Assembly (NCBI GenBank): GCA_965199935.1
Contig: CBDATD010000001.1
Span: forward strand, 124,001 to 188,000
Source: JAPPLG01 sp965199935
GTDB taxonomy: Bacteria; Bdellovibrionota; Bdellovibrionia; Bdellovibrionales; UBA1609
Direction: 5' to 3'
Length of the DNA stretch: 64,000 bases
This document shows positions 44,000-52,666 of this stretch, piece by piece (the first letter of the stretch is position 1; each line of letters opens with the position of its first letter). The translations under genes were made by a program, and so were the position numbers. The notes below the pieces were generated by a model. It had not been told where the DNA came from. It was given only the letters and a program-made list of their open reading frames with translations, and ran no database searches.

Positions 44000-44021
44000 C
44001 ACCTCATAGAATGGAAAAGTC

Positions 44022-44684
44022 ATGGCTCATTTTGAAGAAATTATTTTAAATTTTTTTCTCTCTTATTCTGCTGAGCCTTTAATGGTCTATACGGCCATTG
44101 CTGTATTAATGACAATGGGCAGTTTTGGACTGCCTATTTCAGAAGAAGTGGTGATCATTTCAGCGGGGCTCATGGCCTATATCGCCAGCCGCCCCGACCT
44201 TTATCCTCCTGTCAAAGAATCTACTGATTTTATGACTGTACACACTACAGCCCTGGTTTGCTTTTTATCTGTCTTCCTCAGTGACTTTTTAGTCTTTAGC
44301 TTAGGCCGGTTTCTGAGCGGCTCTATGAAAAGTAAATATCTCGACCGGTTTGTATCTCCTAAAAAAATGGAAAAAATTTCAAAATGGATCAACCGTTATG
44401 GTTATCTTTACCCGGCTGTGTTTCGATTTTTACCGGGCCTGCGGTTTCCAGGCCATCTTTCCAGCGGTTTTTTTAAAATACCTTTTTCTCAATTTATATT
44501 AGTAGATGGACTCGCGGCAACGCTCACAGTCCCAACACAAGTTATTATTATAGGAATATTCGGCCACACGATCATTGAACACCTTAAAATATTTATTTCC
44601 GCATTGGCTTTTCTCATGACAGCCTTTATTGCTCTATTCATCTTTAGAAAAATTAAAGAAATTAAACAACTTTTTATAAGGTAA
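44022..44684 (+). CDS. DedA family membrane protein
   Basis: A 220-residue inner-membrane protein of the DedA/VTT family, implicated in undecaprenyl phosphate recycling and membrane homeostasis. The conserved helical re-entrant region GSFGLPISEEVVIISAGL with the paired Glu, and FRFLPGLRFPGHLSSGFFK with the functional Arg, are present. Several hydrophobic spans follow, and the C-terminus is basic. It is 22 bases after icd and five before the Sua5/TsaC gene. Confidence 0.85.
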   Translation: MAHFEEIILNFFLSYSAEPLMVYTAIAVLMTMGSFGLPISEEVVIISAGLMAYIASRPDLYPPVKESTDFMTVHTTALVCFLSVFLSDFLVFSLGRFLSGSMKSKYLDRFVSPKKMEKISKWINRYGYLYPAVFRFLPGLRFPGHLSSGFFKIPFSQFILVDGLAATLTVPTQVIIIGIFGHTIIEHLKIFISALAFLMTAFIALFIFRKIKEIKQLFIR

Positions 44685-44689
44685 ACATC

Positions 44690-45652
44690 ATGCTTGGACA
44701 CAAAGTATCTTTAAAGGGGGCCTGCTCTATCATTAAAAACGGCGGGGTGGTGGCGGTCCCTACTGAAACTGTTTATGGGTTGGCCGGAGATTTTAATAAT
44801 CTTCAAGCGGTTAAGCAAATTTTTCAAATTAAAAAACGCCCCTTATGGGACCCTTTAATTATTCATTTTGCGGATAAAAAAGGTTTAAAAAAATTATGCC
44901 GTTATTCACACCCTATTGTGGAAAAATTATCAGACTGCTTTCACCCAGGTCCTTTGACTTTAGTTTTGCGAAAAAACTCCAGAGTGTCTGACCTCATCAC
45001 TGCTGGGTCCAATAAGGCGGCTGTCCGGATGCCCCGCCACCCTCTCACCCTTCAGCTCATCCATCAAACAGAGACTTGCTTAACAGCTCCCAGTGCTAAT
45101 TTATTTTCAAAAACCAGCCCTACAAGAGCGGATCATGTTTTAGAGTCATTGCAGGTGCCTGTCTTGGATGGAGGGCCTTGTGAAGTGGGCATTGAATCCA
45201 CTATCTTGGAAATTTGTTTTGAACAGAAAATACTGCAGATACTGAGGCCGGGTTTTATCGGAAAAAAAGAGCTGAATGATTTTCTATCCAAGAAATACAA
45301 GGATTGGCGGATTCAACACTCCTCATCACCAAAATCTCCCGGGGCCGGCTTGAATCATTACCAACCAGAGGCCCCCTTTATTTTGATTCAAACCAATGAA
45401 GATCATCTGTCTCCTGAATGTGCAGAAAAAAAAGTAAAGGAATGTTATCCGAACTGTATTCCTCAGGAATTAAAATTGCAGAGAAACCCGCAGATTTTCG
45501 GAAGAGAACTTTACCACAGTCTGAGACAGCTTTCTAAAAATAAAAAACACGCGGGGTACATTGTAAAAAACAAAAACCAAAAATTTGAAGAAGACTGGGC
45601 GGTGATTTGGGACCGTATCGAAAAAGCTGTCTGCAAAATCATCCACTGCTGA
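44690..45652 (+). CDS. tsaC: Threonylcarbamoyl-AMP synthase (Sua5/YrdC family)
   Basis: Makes the threonylcarbamoyl-adenylate intermediate for t6A37 modification of ANN-decoding tRNAs. The 320-residue length matches the two-domain Sua5 form: a YrdC domain with VAVPTETVYGLAGDF, KKRPLWDPLIIHF, HPGPLTLVL and TAPSANLFSKTSPT, followed by a linker (GAGLNHYQPEAPF) and the Sua5 C-terminal domain. The start is preceded by AAGGT at the dedA stop. Last gene of the plus-strand unit. Confidence 0.9.
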   Translation: MLGHKVSLKGACSIIKNGGVVAVPTETVYGLAGDFNNLQAVKQIFQIKKRPLWDPLIIHFADKKGLKKLCRYSHPIVEKLSDCFHPGPLTLVLRKNSRVSDLITAGSNKAAVRMPRHPLTLQLIHQTETCLTAPSANLFSKTSPTRADHVLESLQVPVLDGGPCEVGIESTILEICFEQKILQILRPGFIGKKELNDFLSKKYKDWRIQHSSSPKSPGAGLNHYQPEAPFILIQTNEDHLSPECAEKKVKECYPNCIPQELKLQRNPQIFGRELYHSLRQLSKNKKHAGYIVKNKNQKFEEDWAVIWDRIEKAVCKIIHC

Positions 45653-45678
45653 CGCGCTCCCTTTTCAGCAAAAAAGTG

Positions 45679-45716
45679 CATCACAGAAGATTTGAGGCAT
45701 CTTGTGTGCTGTGATC
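45679..45716. terminator. Two-step hairpin between convergent genes
   Basis: ATCACAG...CTGTGAT flanks an inner AAGAT...ATCTT stem. It lies just after the tsaC-like gene and at the stop of the convergent repeat protein gene. No T-run follows, so termination would be weak or factor-dependent. Confidence 0.3.
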
Positions 45717-48135
45717 AGCTGCTTCCTGAAGACAGAAATTTCTTCTTCGCCTCACGCACTTTTTCAACAATTTGATTCGCTCTGGCCTCACCTATCCCTG
45801 GTATTTTCAGCAACCCTGCCTTGCTGTAATCAACGAGCTGGTCCAGATTGCTGATACCGGCTTCCTTTAATACACGCTCAGTTCTTACTCCCAACCCCAA
45901 GTCTTCTAAAGAGACTCTCTTTTCTGTTTTAGCTTCTGCAGACTGTGTTGTCTCAACAGGCTCTTGAGCTTGTTCTGTTTTAGCTTCTGCAGACTGTGCT
46001 GTCTCAGCAGGCTCTTGAGCTTGTTCTGTTTTAGCTTCTGCAGATTGTGTTGTCTCAACAGGCTCTTGAGCTTGTTCTGTTTTAGCTTCTGCAGATTGTG
46101 TTGTCTCAACAGGCTCTTGAGCTTGTTCTGTTTTAGCTTCTGCAGATTGTGTTGTCTCAACAGGCTCTTGAGCTTGTTCTGTTTTTTCAGCTGCTTTTCT
46201 ACTTATTCTTTCCGCAGTCTTTTCAGCTAAAGCTCCACCAGAAGACAACAAACTGCCGGAAACCGACAAAACCTGATGTGAAGCATTTTTCAAACTCTCT
46301 TTAGCTTTAGAAAGAGCCAGCCCTTGAGTCTGTTCTGTTTTTTCAGCTGCTTTTCTACTTATTCTTTCCGCAGTCTTTTCAGCTAAAGCTCCACCAGAAG
46401 ACAACAAACTGCCGGAAACCGACAAAACCTGATGTGAAGCATTTTTCAAACTCTCTTTAGCTTTAGAAGGAACTACTTTGCCGGTCGCTTGTACTACAGT
46501 GCTTCCTGTTCGTATTACGGCACCCCCCAAAGCTTTCACGGCGGAAACCCTTCTCCCATCGGAGGGCTTCAACGACCATCCATGCTCCGAAAGAACGCCT
46601 TCAATATAAAACACTAAGCCCGTATCCAAATTCAGCATATCTAACAAATCTCCTCGTGTTCTGGCAGTCAAATCCTCAAGGGTTTTAACACCCTCAGACT
46701 CTAAAATAGACTTAATTCTCGCATCAAAGAGTTCTTCCAGAGACACTGTTGAATCTCCAGCGGGTTTTTTAGGCGGAGCTGTTGCAGATGATTTCACAGC
46801 ATCAGCCTGAGCAGACTGCACAGGCTCTTGAGTCTGTTCTGTTTTAGCTTCTGCAGATTGTGCTGTCTCAGCAAGCTCTTGAGCTTGTTCTGTTTTTTCA
46901 GTTGCTTTTCTATTTATTCTTTCTGCGGCTTTTCCAGCTAAATCTCCACCGGAAGACAACAAACTGCCGGAAACCGACAAAACCTGATGTGAAGCATTTT
47001 TCAAACTCTCTTTAGCTTTAGAAAGAGCCAGCCCTTGAGTCTGTTCTGTTTTTTCAGCTGCTTTTCTACTTATTCTTTCTGCAGTCTTTCCAGCTAAATC
47101 TCCACCGGAAGACAACAAACTGCCGGAAACCGACAAAACCTGATGTGAAGCATTTTTCAAACTCTCTTTGGCTTTAGAAGGAACCACTTTGCCGGCCGTT
47201 CGTACCACAGCAGACCCCAAAGCTTTCACGGCGGAAACCCTTCTCTCATCGGAGGGCTTCAACGACCAGCCATGCTTCAAAAGAACGCCCTCAATATAAA
47301 ATACTACGCCCGCATGCAAAAACGAATTCTGCGTCTTTAACAACTCTGCTCGTGTTCTGGCGGTCAAATCCTCAAGGGTTTTAATACCCGACTCCTCTAA
47401 AATAGACTTAACTCTCACACCCAAGAGTTCTTCCAGAGACACTGTTGAATCTCCAGTGGGTTTTTTAGGCGGAGCTGTTGCAGATGATTTCACAGTGTCA
47501 GCCTGAGTTTGTTCTGTTTTAGCTTCTGCAGACTGTGCTGTCTCGGCAGGCTCTTGAGCTTGTTCTGTTTTAGCTTCTGCAGACTGTGCTGTCTCAGCAG
47601 GCTCCTGAGTTTGTTCTGCTTTAGCTTCTGCAGACTGTGCTGTCTCAGCAGGTTTTTGAGTTTGTTCTGGTTTCTTAGTTTTTTTCTTAGCTGTTTCAAC
47701 ACCGGCTTGAGCATTCTTTTTGTCGGCAGATTTTTTTTGAGCAGTCTGAACAGACGGCTCTTTTTTTGCAAGCATCAACGACTGCCCCGAAAGAATTTTC
47801 TCAATACGATCCACACTAGTCTTGCCTACTCCTGGTACATCTAACAACTCTGCTCGTGTTCTGGCAGTCAAATCCCCAGCGGTTCTAATACCCGCAGACT
47901 CCAAAGCACCCTCAATCCTCGCACCCAGATTTAGTTCTTCCAGAGGCAGTGTTGATACTCCTCTTGGTTTTTTAGGCGGAGCTGTTGCAGATGATTTCGC
48001 AGTATCCGTATTTAATTTATTTGTGGAAAACTCTTCCGAACACCTGCCCTCAGTGTTTCCATAAGAGAAAAAAGGTAAAATAAACAAAAGTAGGAAATAA
48101 AAAAGATTTTTTTTAAAAAAGACCGTGAAATACAT
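45715..48135 (-). CDS. Exported repeat protein with four RNA-polymerase-alpha-CTD-like domains
   Basis: An 806-residue protein with a signal peptide (LFYFLLLFILPFFSYG). Four domains of about 55-70 residues at roughly 64-118, 229-300, 463-535 and 740-806 follow the RNA polymerase alpha C-terminal domain pattern: LEELLGVRVKSILEESGIKT, then LEDLTARTRAELL and a C-terminal helix ending GWSLKP. The Arg matching alpha R265 is kept in all four. Domains 1 and 4 keep a Gly-x-Gly hairpin (VPGVGKTS, IPGIGEAR). Linkers are long repeats rich in Ala, Glu, Thr, Gln, and a 50-residue unit with SKAKESLKNASHQVLSVSGS in four copies. Helix-hairpin-helix DNA binding is the cautious alternative. Exported location is unexpected. 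Confidence 0.75.
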   Translation of the reverse strand: MYFTVFFKKNLFYFLLLFILPFFSYGNTEGRCSEEFSTNKLNTDTAKSSATAPPKKPRGVSTLPLEELNLGARIEGALESAGIRTAGDLTARTRAELLDVPGVGKTSVDRIEKILSGQSLMLAKKEPSVQTAQKKSADKKNAQAGVETAKKKTKKPEQTQKPAETAQSAEAKAEQTQEPAETAQSAEAKTEQAQEPAETAQSAEAKTEQTQADTVKSSATAPPKKPTGDSTVSLEELLGVRVKSILEESGIKTLEDLTARTRAELLKTQNSFLHAGVVFYIEGVLLKHGWSLKPSDERRVSAVKALGSAVVRTAGKVVPSKAKESLKNASHQVLSVSGSLLSSGGDLAGKTAERISRKAAEKTEQTQGLALSKAKESLKNASHQVLSVSGSLLSSGGDLAGKAAERINRKATEKTEQAQELAETAQSAEAKTEQTQEPVQSAQADAVKSSATAPPKKPAGDSTVSLEELFDARIKSILESEGVKTLEDLTARTRGDLLDMLNLDTGLVFYIEGVLSEHGWSLKPSDGRRVSAVKALGGAVIRTGSTVVQATGKVVPSKAKESLKNASHQVLSVSGSLLSSGGALAEKTAERISRKAAEKTEQTQGLALSKAKESLKNASHQVLSVSGSLLSSGGALAEKTAERISRKAAEKTEQAQEPVETTQSAEAKTEQAQEPVETTQSAEAKTEQAQEPVETTQSAEAKTEQAQEPAETAQSAEAKTEQAQEPVETTQSAEAKTEKRVSLEDLGLGVRTERVLKEAGISNLDQLVDYSKAGLLKIPGIGEARANQIVEKVREAKKKFLSSGSS

Positions 48136-48490
48136 TATTTCCTCCTAGAAACAAACCCCATTCAGCCCACACACAACTATCATAAGTTGCTGACACATTA
48201 CAATAGAAAAATGAACTGTGAAAACTTTTCATGTTTTATATGTAAAATTTCTCTATTCGTATGTGGAATTTTTCTATTTCTTGATCGTATCGCATTACAG
48301 ACTTTTACAGAAATAATACCCTAGCTTAAATTAAGTAAATTACAGATTTTTACAGAAACAATATTATTGCCATCTCCGCCGTCTCCACCATCTCCGGCCC
48401 ATCCGTCACACGCTCCAGTAAAATAGCAAATCAGCAACCCGACAATGTGGGCCAAAGCTCTTACAATGCTAACAGACTGAGCCTTTATTG
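48136..48490. other. Intergenic region with TGTAAA direct repeats
   Basis: No gene seen. It holds a TGTAAAATTT half-site (48241-48250) about 105 bases before the repeat protein start, and two 25-base direct repeats at 48294-48318 and 48339-48363. Confidence 0.5.
48294..48363. repeat. Two 25-bp direct repeats containing TTTTACAG words
   Basis: Copies at 48294-48318 and 48339-48363 differ at two positions. Each contains ATTACAGA and TTTTACAGAAA, so on the minus strand each has CTGTAAAA and CTGTAAT. They lie upstream of the start at 48135 and resemble half-sites of the window's palindrome. Confidence 0.6.
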
Positions 48491-48787
48491 TCATTTTGAA
48501 ACACTGGTATTTTTTGAATTATTAAAAACTTTATCAGGCCTGGAGTTTAGACGATCAAACTTGGTGTCTAATTTTGTGTCTATGTTCCCAATTTTTGTGT
48601 CCAGCTTGTCAATTTTAATATCTAACTTGTCAATTTTTTTATCCGTATCAGTGACGTGGTTATTCAAGTTTTCTTTTATTGATTTTGTGTCTTTTCTCAA
48701 ATAAAAAAATATAAAGATAACGACGACCAAGGAAAGCCAAGCGGTCGTTTCTGATTGACTAAGCATTGAACTTAAAACGTTTCCCAT
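48491..48787 (-). CDS. Small membrane-anchored coiled-coil protein
   Basis: A 98-residue protein. One N-terminal membrane span (TAWLSLVVVIFIFFYLRK) is followed by a coiled coil with seven-residue repeats of the type KIDKLDTKIGNIDTKLDTKF. Such proteins occur in phages and Borrelia-type repeat families; no function can be assigned. The next gene upstream on the strand is 80 bases away. Confidence 0.6.
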   Translation of the reverse strand: MGNVLSSMLSQSETTAWLSLVVVIFIFFYLRKDTKSIKENLNNHVTDTDKKIDKLDIKIDKLDTKIGNIDTKLDTKFDRLNSRPDKVFNNSKNTSVSK

Positions 48788-48867
48788 GCCCCTAGACTAA
48801 CATAATAGGTTCTTTTTTTTTAATTTTTTTCTGCGTCTTTTTTAAGTAATGACGGCGGTTCTGGGCC

Positions 48868-49185
48868 TTATTCCTCTTGGCGTTCCTTAGTCTCCATACT
48901 TTTACTCTCTGCGGGTATTTCTTCTGCCGCATCTGCTGTGCTTTTTTGTATAAAGAATTGTGCTAACAGCTCTTTCTTTTGTTCTGCCGATAAGCCCGAT
49001 ACTGCTTCCTGCAGTTCTTGCTCCAACACTGCTTCTGACGGCAGTTCTTTCAGACAAGCGATAAGCTCCGCACCCGCTGATGAATTAAAGCATACTGAAA
49101 GTGGACTGTCTGCCTGCTCCTGCTCATTCATGTCCGCATACGCCAATCCACATGAGAATACCAGCATTAAAATAATTCTGCCCAT
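48868..49185 (-). CDS. Small exported protein of unknown function
   Basis: A 105-residue protein from ATG 49185, chosen because GGGAGGG precedes it and it opens directly into a signal peptide (MGRIILMLVFSCGLAYA). The mature region is acidic and helical with two Cys (SVCFNSSAGAELIACLKELP) that could form a disulfide, and ends in a Glu-rich tail. No family recognised. It lies downstream of the large repeat protein gene. Confidence 0.6.
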   Translation of the reverse strand: MGRIILMLVFSCGLAYADMNEQEQADSPLSVCFNSSAGAELIACLKELPSEAVLEQELQEAVSGLSAEQKKELLAQFFIQKSTADAAEEIPAESKSMETKERQEE

Positions 49186-49292
49186 GATTACACCCTCCCT
49201 TTGTTTTGTGCTTGTGAGTACGCCTGTGCTTACCACAAATGGAAATAAAAAAAAAGAGAAAAATGCTTAGGTCTTTCCATTAAAAGTTTTAT

Positions 49293-51992
49293 TCAGTGAA
49301 ATTCCCTTTCGCATTGATTGCTAATAACAACATTTCTTAAACTATAGTTCAAAAGACGCTTTTTCATCTGTTCACTGCCTATTGTTTTCTCTGTCTTCTT
49401 TAATTCATCTAATGTAATCATTGAGAAACTTTGAAGGTCTTTCTTCATTCTTTCTTTGTCAGCCTCTGGTCCAATTAAGCTTTCAATGTACTCCACTGTT
49501 TTTTCGAGCCTATCTGGGTCAGCATTGGAAAAACCTTCAAGGTTTTTCTTCATTATTTCTTTGACTGCATCTATTCCAATTAAGCTTGCAGTGTACTCCA
49601 CTGTTTTTTTGAGCCTCTCTGGGTCAGCTCTAGAAAAACCTTCAAGGTTTTTCTTCATTCTTTCTTTGACTGCATCTTTTCCAATTAAGCTTTTAGTGTA
49701 CTCCACTGTTTTTTTGAGCCTATCTGGGTCAGCATTGGAAAAACCTTGAAGGTTTTTCTTCATTATTTCTTTAACTGCCTCTATTCCAATTAAGCTTTTA
49801 GTGTACTCCACTGTTTTTTTGAGCCTATCTGGGTCAGCTCTGGAAAAAGCTCGAAGATTTTTCTTCATTATTTCTTTGACTGCATCTTTTCCAATTAAGC
49901 TTTTAGTGTACTCCACTGTTTTTTTGAGCCTATCTGGGTCAGCTATGGAAAAAGCTTCAAGGTTTTTCTTCATTATTTCTTTAACAGCCTCTATTCCAAT
50001 TAAGCTTGCAGTGTACTCCACTGTTTTTTTGAGCCTATCTGGGTCAGCTATGGAAAAAGCTTCAAGGTTTTTCTTCATTATTTCTTTGACTGCATCTATT
50101 CCAATTAAGCTTTTAGTGTACTCCACTGTTTTTTTGAGCCTATCTGGGTCAGCTCTGGAAAAAGCTTGAAGGTTTTTCTTCATTATTTCTTTAACAGCCT
50201 CTATTCCAATTAAGCTTTTAGTGTACTCCACTGTTTTTTCGAGCCTCTCTGGGTCAGCATTGGAAAAACCTTGAAGGTTTTTCTTCATTATTTCTTTGAC
50301 TGCATCTATTCCAATTAAGCTTTTAGTGTACTCCACTGTTTTTTTGAGCCTATCTGGGTCAGCATTGGAAAAACCTTGAAGGTTTTTCTTCATTATTTCT
50401 TTAACAGCCTCTATTCCAATTAAGCTTGCAGTGTACTCCACTGTTTTTTTGAGCCTCTCTGGGTCAGCTCTGGAAAAAGCTTCAAGGTTTTTCTTCATTA
50501 TTTCTTTAACAACCTCTATTCCAATTAAGCTTTTAGTGTACTCCACTGTTTTTTTGAGCCTCTCTGGGTCAGCTCTGGAAAAAGCTAGAAGGTTTTTCTT
50601 CATTCTTTCTTTGACTGCATCTTTTCCAATTAAGCTTTTAGTGTACTCCACTGTTTTTTTGAGCCTATCTGGGTCAGCATTGGAAAAACCTTCAAGGTTT
50701 TTCTTCATTATTTCTTTAACTGCCTCTATTCCAATTAAGCTTTTAGTGTACTCCACTGTTTTTTTGAGCCTATCTGGGTCAGCATTGGAAAAACCTTCAA
50801 GGTTTTTCTTCATTATTTCTTTGACTGCATCTATTCCAATTAAGCTTGCAGTGTACTCCACTGTTTTTTTGAGCCTATCTGGGTCAGCATTGGAAAAAGC
50901 TTGAAGGTTTTTCTTCATTATTTCTTTAACAACCTCTATTCCAATTAAGCTTTTAGTGTACTCCACTGTTTTTTTGAGCCTCTCTGGGTCAGCTCTGGAA
51001 AAAGCTAGAAGGTTTTTCTTCATTCTTTCTTTGACTGCATCTTTTCCAATTAAGCTTTTAGTGTACTCCACTGTTTTTTTGAGCCTATCTGGGTCAGCAT
51101 TGGAAAAACCTTCAAGGTTTTTCTTCATTATTTCTTTAACTGCCTCTATTCCAATTAAGCTTTTAGTGTACTCCACTGTTTTTTTGAGCCTATCTGGGTC
51201 AGCATTGGAAAAAGCTTGAAGGTTTTTCTTCATTATTTCTTTAACAACCTCTATTCCAATTAAGCTTTTAGTGTACTCCACTGTTTTTTTGAGCCTCTCT
51301 GGGTCAGCTCTGGAAAAAGCTAGAAGGTTTTTCTTCATTCTTTCTTTGACTGCATCTTTTCCAATTAAGCTTTTAGTGTACTCCACTGTTTTTTTGAGCC
51401 TATCTGGGTCAGCATTGGAAAAACCTTCAAGGTTTTTCTTCATTATTTCTTTAACTGCCTCTATTCCAATTAAGCTTTTAGTGTACTCCACTGTTTTTTT
51501 GAGCCTCTCTGGGTCAGCTTGAAAACCACCTAAAGATTTTCTTAAGCGTTGATTCACTCCCTCTATTCCAATTAAGCTTTTAGTGTACTCCACTGTTTTT
51601 TTGAGCCTATCTGGGTCAGCTTGAAAACCATTTAAAGATTTTCTTAAGCGTTGATTCACTCCCTCTTTTCCAATATAGCTTTCATAAAAGCTGACTATTT
51701 CTAAAAAGCTTTCAAGTCTAAAAAGTTTAAAATAAGAAACAGATTTGATTCTTTTTAAAGCTTCTTTAGGTCCTATACGTTTTACTAAAAAATTAAGAAA
51801 ACGCTTTTCTTCTAATGCTGTCCAGTTTTTTAATGCTTCTTCAACTTTTATTTCCCAATTTTTAGGCATTTTTTCGACCCAATTATCGCCTAACTCACTT
51901 CGAGCTAAATCAACAAAAGAGCGTGGGGGTTCCGAACCATAGGAAAAAGAAAAGAAAAAGGGAATAAATACAATAAGCAGTTTAAAAATCAT
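49293..51992 (-). CDS. Exported protein of 21 tandem 35-residue repeats
   Basis: An 899-residue protein with a signal peptide (FKLLIVFIPFFFSFSYG). Residues 125-858 are 21 nearly identical units, one of 34 and twenty of 35 residues: ADPDRLKKTVEYTKSLIG followed by IEAVKEIMKKNLEGFSN. Two predicted helices per unit suggest an alpha-solenoid. Variation is confined to a few sites: 14 (K/A), 19-20 (IE, KD, ID), 21 (A/V), 25 (I/R), 31-32 and 35. Three-unit blocks are themselves repeated. A non-repeat N-terminal domain (20-124) and a 41-residue C-terminal cap complete it. Function unknown; length and layout recall TALE-like, mTERF or PPR solenoids, but no relation is shown. Confidence 0.8.
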   Translation of the reverse strand: MIFKLLIVFIPFFFSFSYGSEPPRSFVDLARSELGDNWVEKMPKNWEIKVEEALKNWTALEEKRFLNFLVKRIGPKEALKRIKSVSYFKLFRLESFLEIVSFYESYIGKEGVNQRLRKSLNGFQADPDRLKKTVEYTKSLIGIEGVNQRLRKSLGGFQADPERLKKTVEYTKSLIGIEAVKEIMKKNLEGFSNADPDRLKKTVEYTKSLIGKDAVKERMKKNLLAFSRADPERLKKTVEYTKSLIGIEVVKEIMKKNLQAFSNADPDRLKKTVEYTKSLIGIEAVKEIMKKNLEGFSNADPDRLKKTVEYTKSLIGKDAVKERMKKNLLAFSRADPERLKKTVEYTKSLIGIEVVKEIMKKNLQAFSNADPDRLKKTVEYTASLIGIDAVKEIMKKNLEGFSNADPDRLKKTVEYTKSLIGIEAVKEIMKKNLEGFSNADPDRLKKTVEYTKSLIGKDAVKERMKKNLLAFSRADPERLKKTVEYTKSLIGIEVVKEIMKKNLEAFSRADPERLKKTVEYTASLIGIEAVKEIMKKNLQGFSNADPDRLKKTVEYTKSLIGIDAVKEIMKKNLQGFSNADPERLEKTVEYTKSLIGIEAVKEIMKKNLQAFSRADPDRLKKTVEYTKSLIGIDAVKEIMKKNLEAFSIADPDRLKKTVEYTASLIGIEAVKEIMKKNLEAFSIADPDRLKKTVEYTKSLIGKDAVKEIMKKNLRAFSRADPDRLKKTVEYTKSLIGIEAVKEIMKKNLQGFSNADPDRLKKTVEYTKSLIGKDAVKERMKKNLEGFSRADPERLKKTVEYTASLIGIDAVKEIMKKNLEGFSNADPDRLEKTVEYIESLIGPEADKERMKKDLQSFSMITLDELKKTEKTIGSEQMKKRLLNYSLRNVVISNQCEREFH
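49419..51620 (-). repeat. Coding tandem array of 105-bp units
   Basis: Twenty 105-bp units plus one of 102 bp encode residues 125-858 of the exported repeat protein. Units are nearly identical at DNA level, and 315-bp three-unit blocks recur, showing recent expansion by unequal recombination. Confidence 0.9.
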
Positions 51993-52108
51993 ATAAACCT
52001 TTTAACCTTTAAAAGACGCTTTTTCATCTGTTCACTGCCTATTGTTTTCTCTGTCTTCTTTAATGTATCTAATGCAATCATTGAGAAACTTTGAAGGTCT
52101 TTTTTCAT
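51989..52108 (-). pseudogene. Remnant of a second copy of the 35-residue-repeat gene
   Basis: A 39-codon frame (MKKDLQSFSMIALDTLKKTE and on to MKKRLLKVKRFI) that matches the last repeat and C-terminal cap of the adjacent gene with few changes; about 95 bases are nearly identical to 49350-49455. Its TGA overlaps the ATG of the big repeat gene as ATGA. It is probably the 3' end of a former tandem gene copy whose body was lost. It may still be translated and coupled to the next gene. Confidence 0.75.
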
Positions 52109-52121
52109 TTTTTGACTATTT

Positions 52122-52514
52122 TTAATTAGCTTCATCCACTCCTACAAAGTTATTTTCAGCACAAAGATCATAACAGGCTGAATCACGCTCGTATTTTTCT
52201 ATCACAACCTTTTCGCCGGTATCAGTGTCAAATACAACAGGATGAGTCCTGTGGCACTTATCAAAACAGGCTCTATTTCTGCTTTGTCGGTACAGGTTTA
52301 AAACTGAAATGAGATTAGGGGAAATATCCTTACTAACAGTAAGGATGTAAGAGAATCTAGCCTTTTTCTCTATATCTTCCTCAGAATAGTCCAACAGGCA
52401 AGGGTGTGATGTTTCTACAGCGTAGTTAAAATCTTTCCAAGACAGACAGGGGTTTGAATCTGCATAAGAAAATAAAGAATAAGACAGTGCGGTTATTAAG
52501 ATTAAGGTTTTCAT
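52122..52514 (-). CDS. Exported cysteine-containing protein
   Basis: A 130-residue protein with the signal peptide MKTLILITALSYSLFSYA, nearly the same as in the gene at 53792-54352. The mature part has six Cys, in SNPCLSWKDF, SHPCLLDY, ACFDKCHRTHP and ACYDLCAEN, so disulfides or metal binding are likely. AAGGAG precedes the ATG. The palindrome at 52587 lies 73 bases upstream. No known family. Confidence 0.65.
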   Translation of the reverse strand: MKTLILITALSYSLFSYADSNPCLSWKDFNYAVETSHPCLLDYSEEDIEKKARFSYILTVSKDISPNLISVLNLYRQSRNRACFDKCHRTHPVVFDTDTGEKVVIEKYERDSACYDLCAENNFVGVDEAN

Positions 52515-52586
52515 GTTTCACTCCTTTGATAAGTTTTTAAACCTTATAACACTTTTTATTTTTTTCAAAATTATTATTTGATTGTA

Positions 52587-52601
52587 GTGTAAAAAATACA
52601 C
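52587..52601. promoter_or_regulatory. Palindrome, shared operator candidate 4
   Basis: GTGTA-AAAAA-TACAC is a perfect inverted repeat 73 bases upstream of the start at 52514. On the minus strand a TATAAG box follows about 38 bases later. Confidence 0.6.
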
Positions 52602-52663
52602 TGTTTTTGACTATTTTAAGAGTTTTATCGGATTGACCTTTAAAGCTCGGCTTATCAGTAAAA
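52598..52663 (-). repeat. Duplicated upstream module, copy 1
   Basis: About 66 bases nearly identical (two or three differences) to 54453-54519. Each copy sits on the far side of the palindrome from the gene start, before the Cys-containing protein genes at 52122 and 53792. It includes ATCGGATTGACCTTTAAAGC. Confidence 0.8.
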
Positions 52664-52666
52664 TCC

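Noticed and set aside
45905..46185. Tandem repeats with long open frames on the opposite strand
   Set aside because: The plus-strand frames are shadows of the Ala/Glu/Thr/Gln repeats in the real minus-strand gene; they have no start signals and an implausible Cys/Leu/Ser composition.
49419..51620. CRISPR-like regular repeats
   Set aside because: The 105-bp periodic repeats are fully coding, in frame and without unique spacers; they are protein repeats.
49293..51992. Naming the repeat protein a TALE or PPR protein
   Set aside because: Only unit length and two-helix layout agree; the residues that define TALE or PPR repeats are absent, and the protein is exported.
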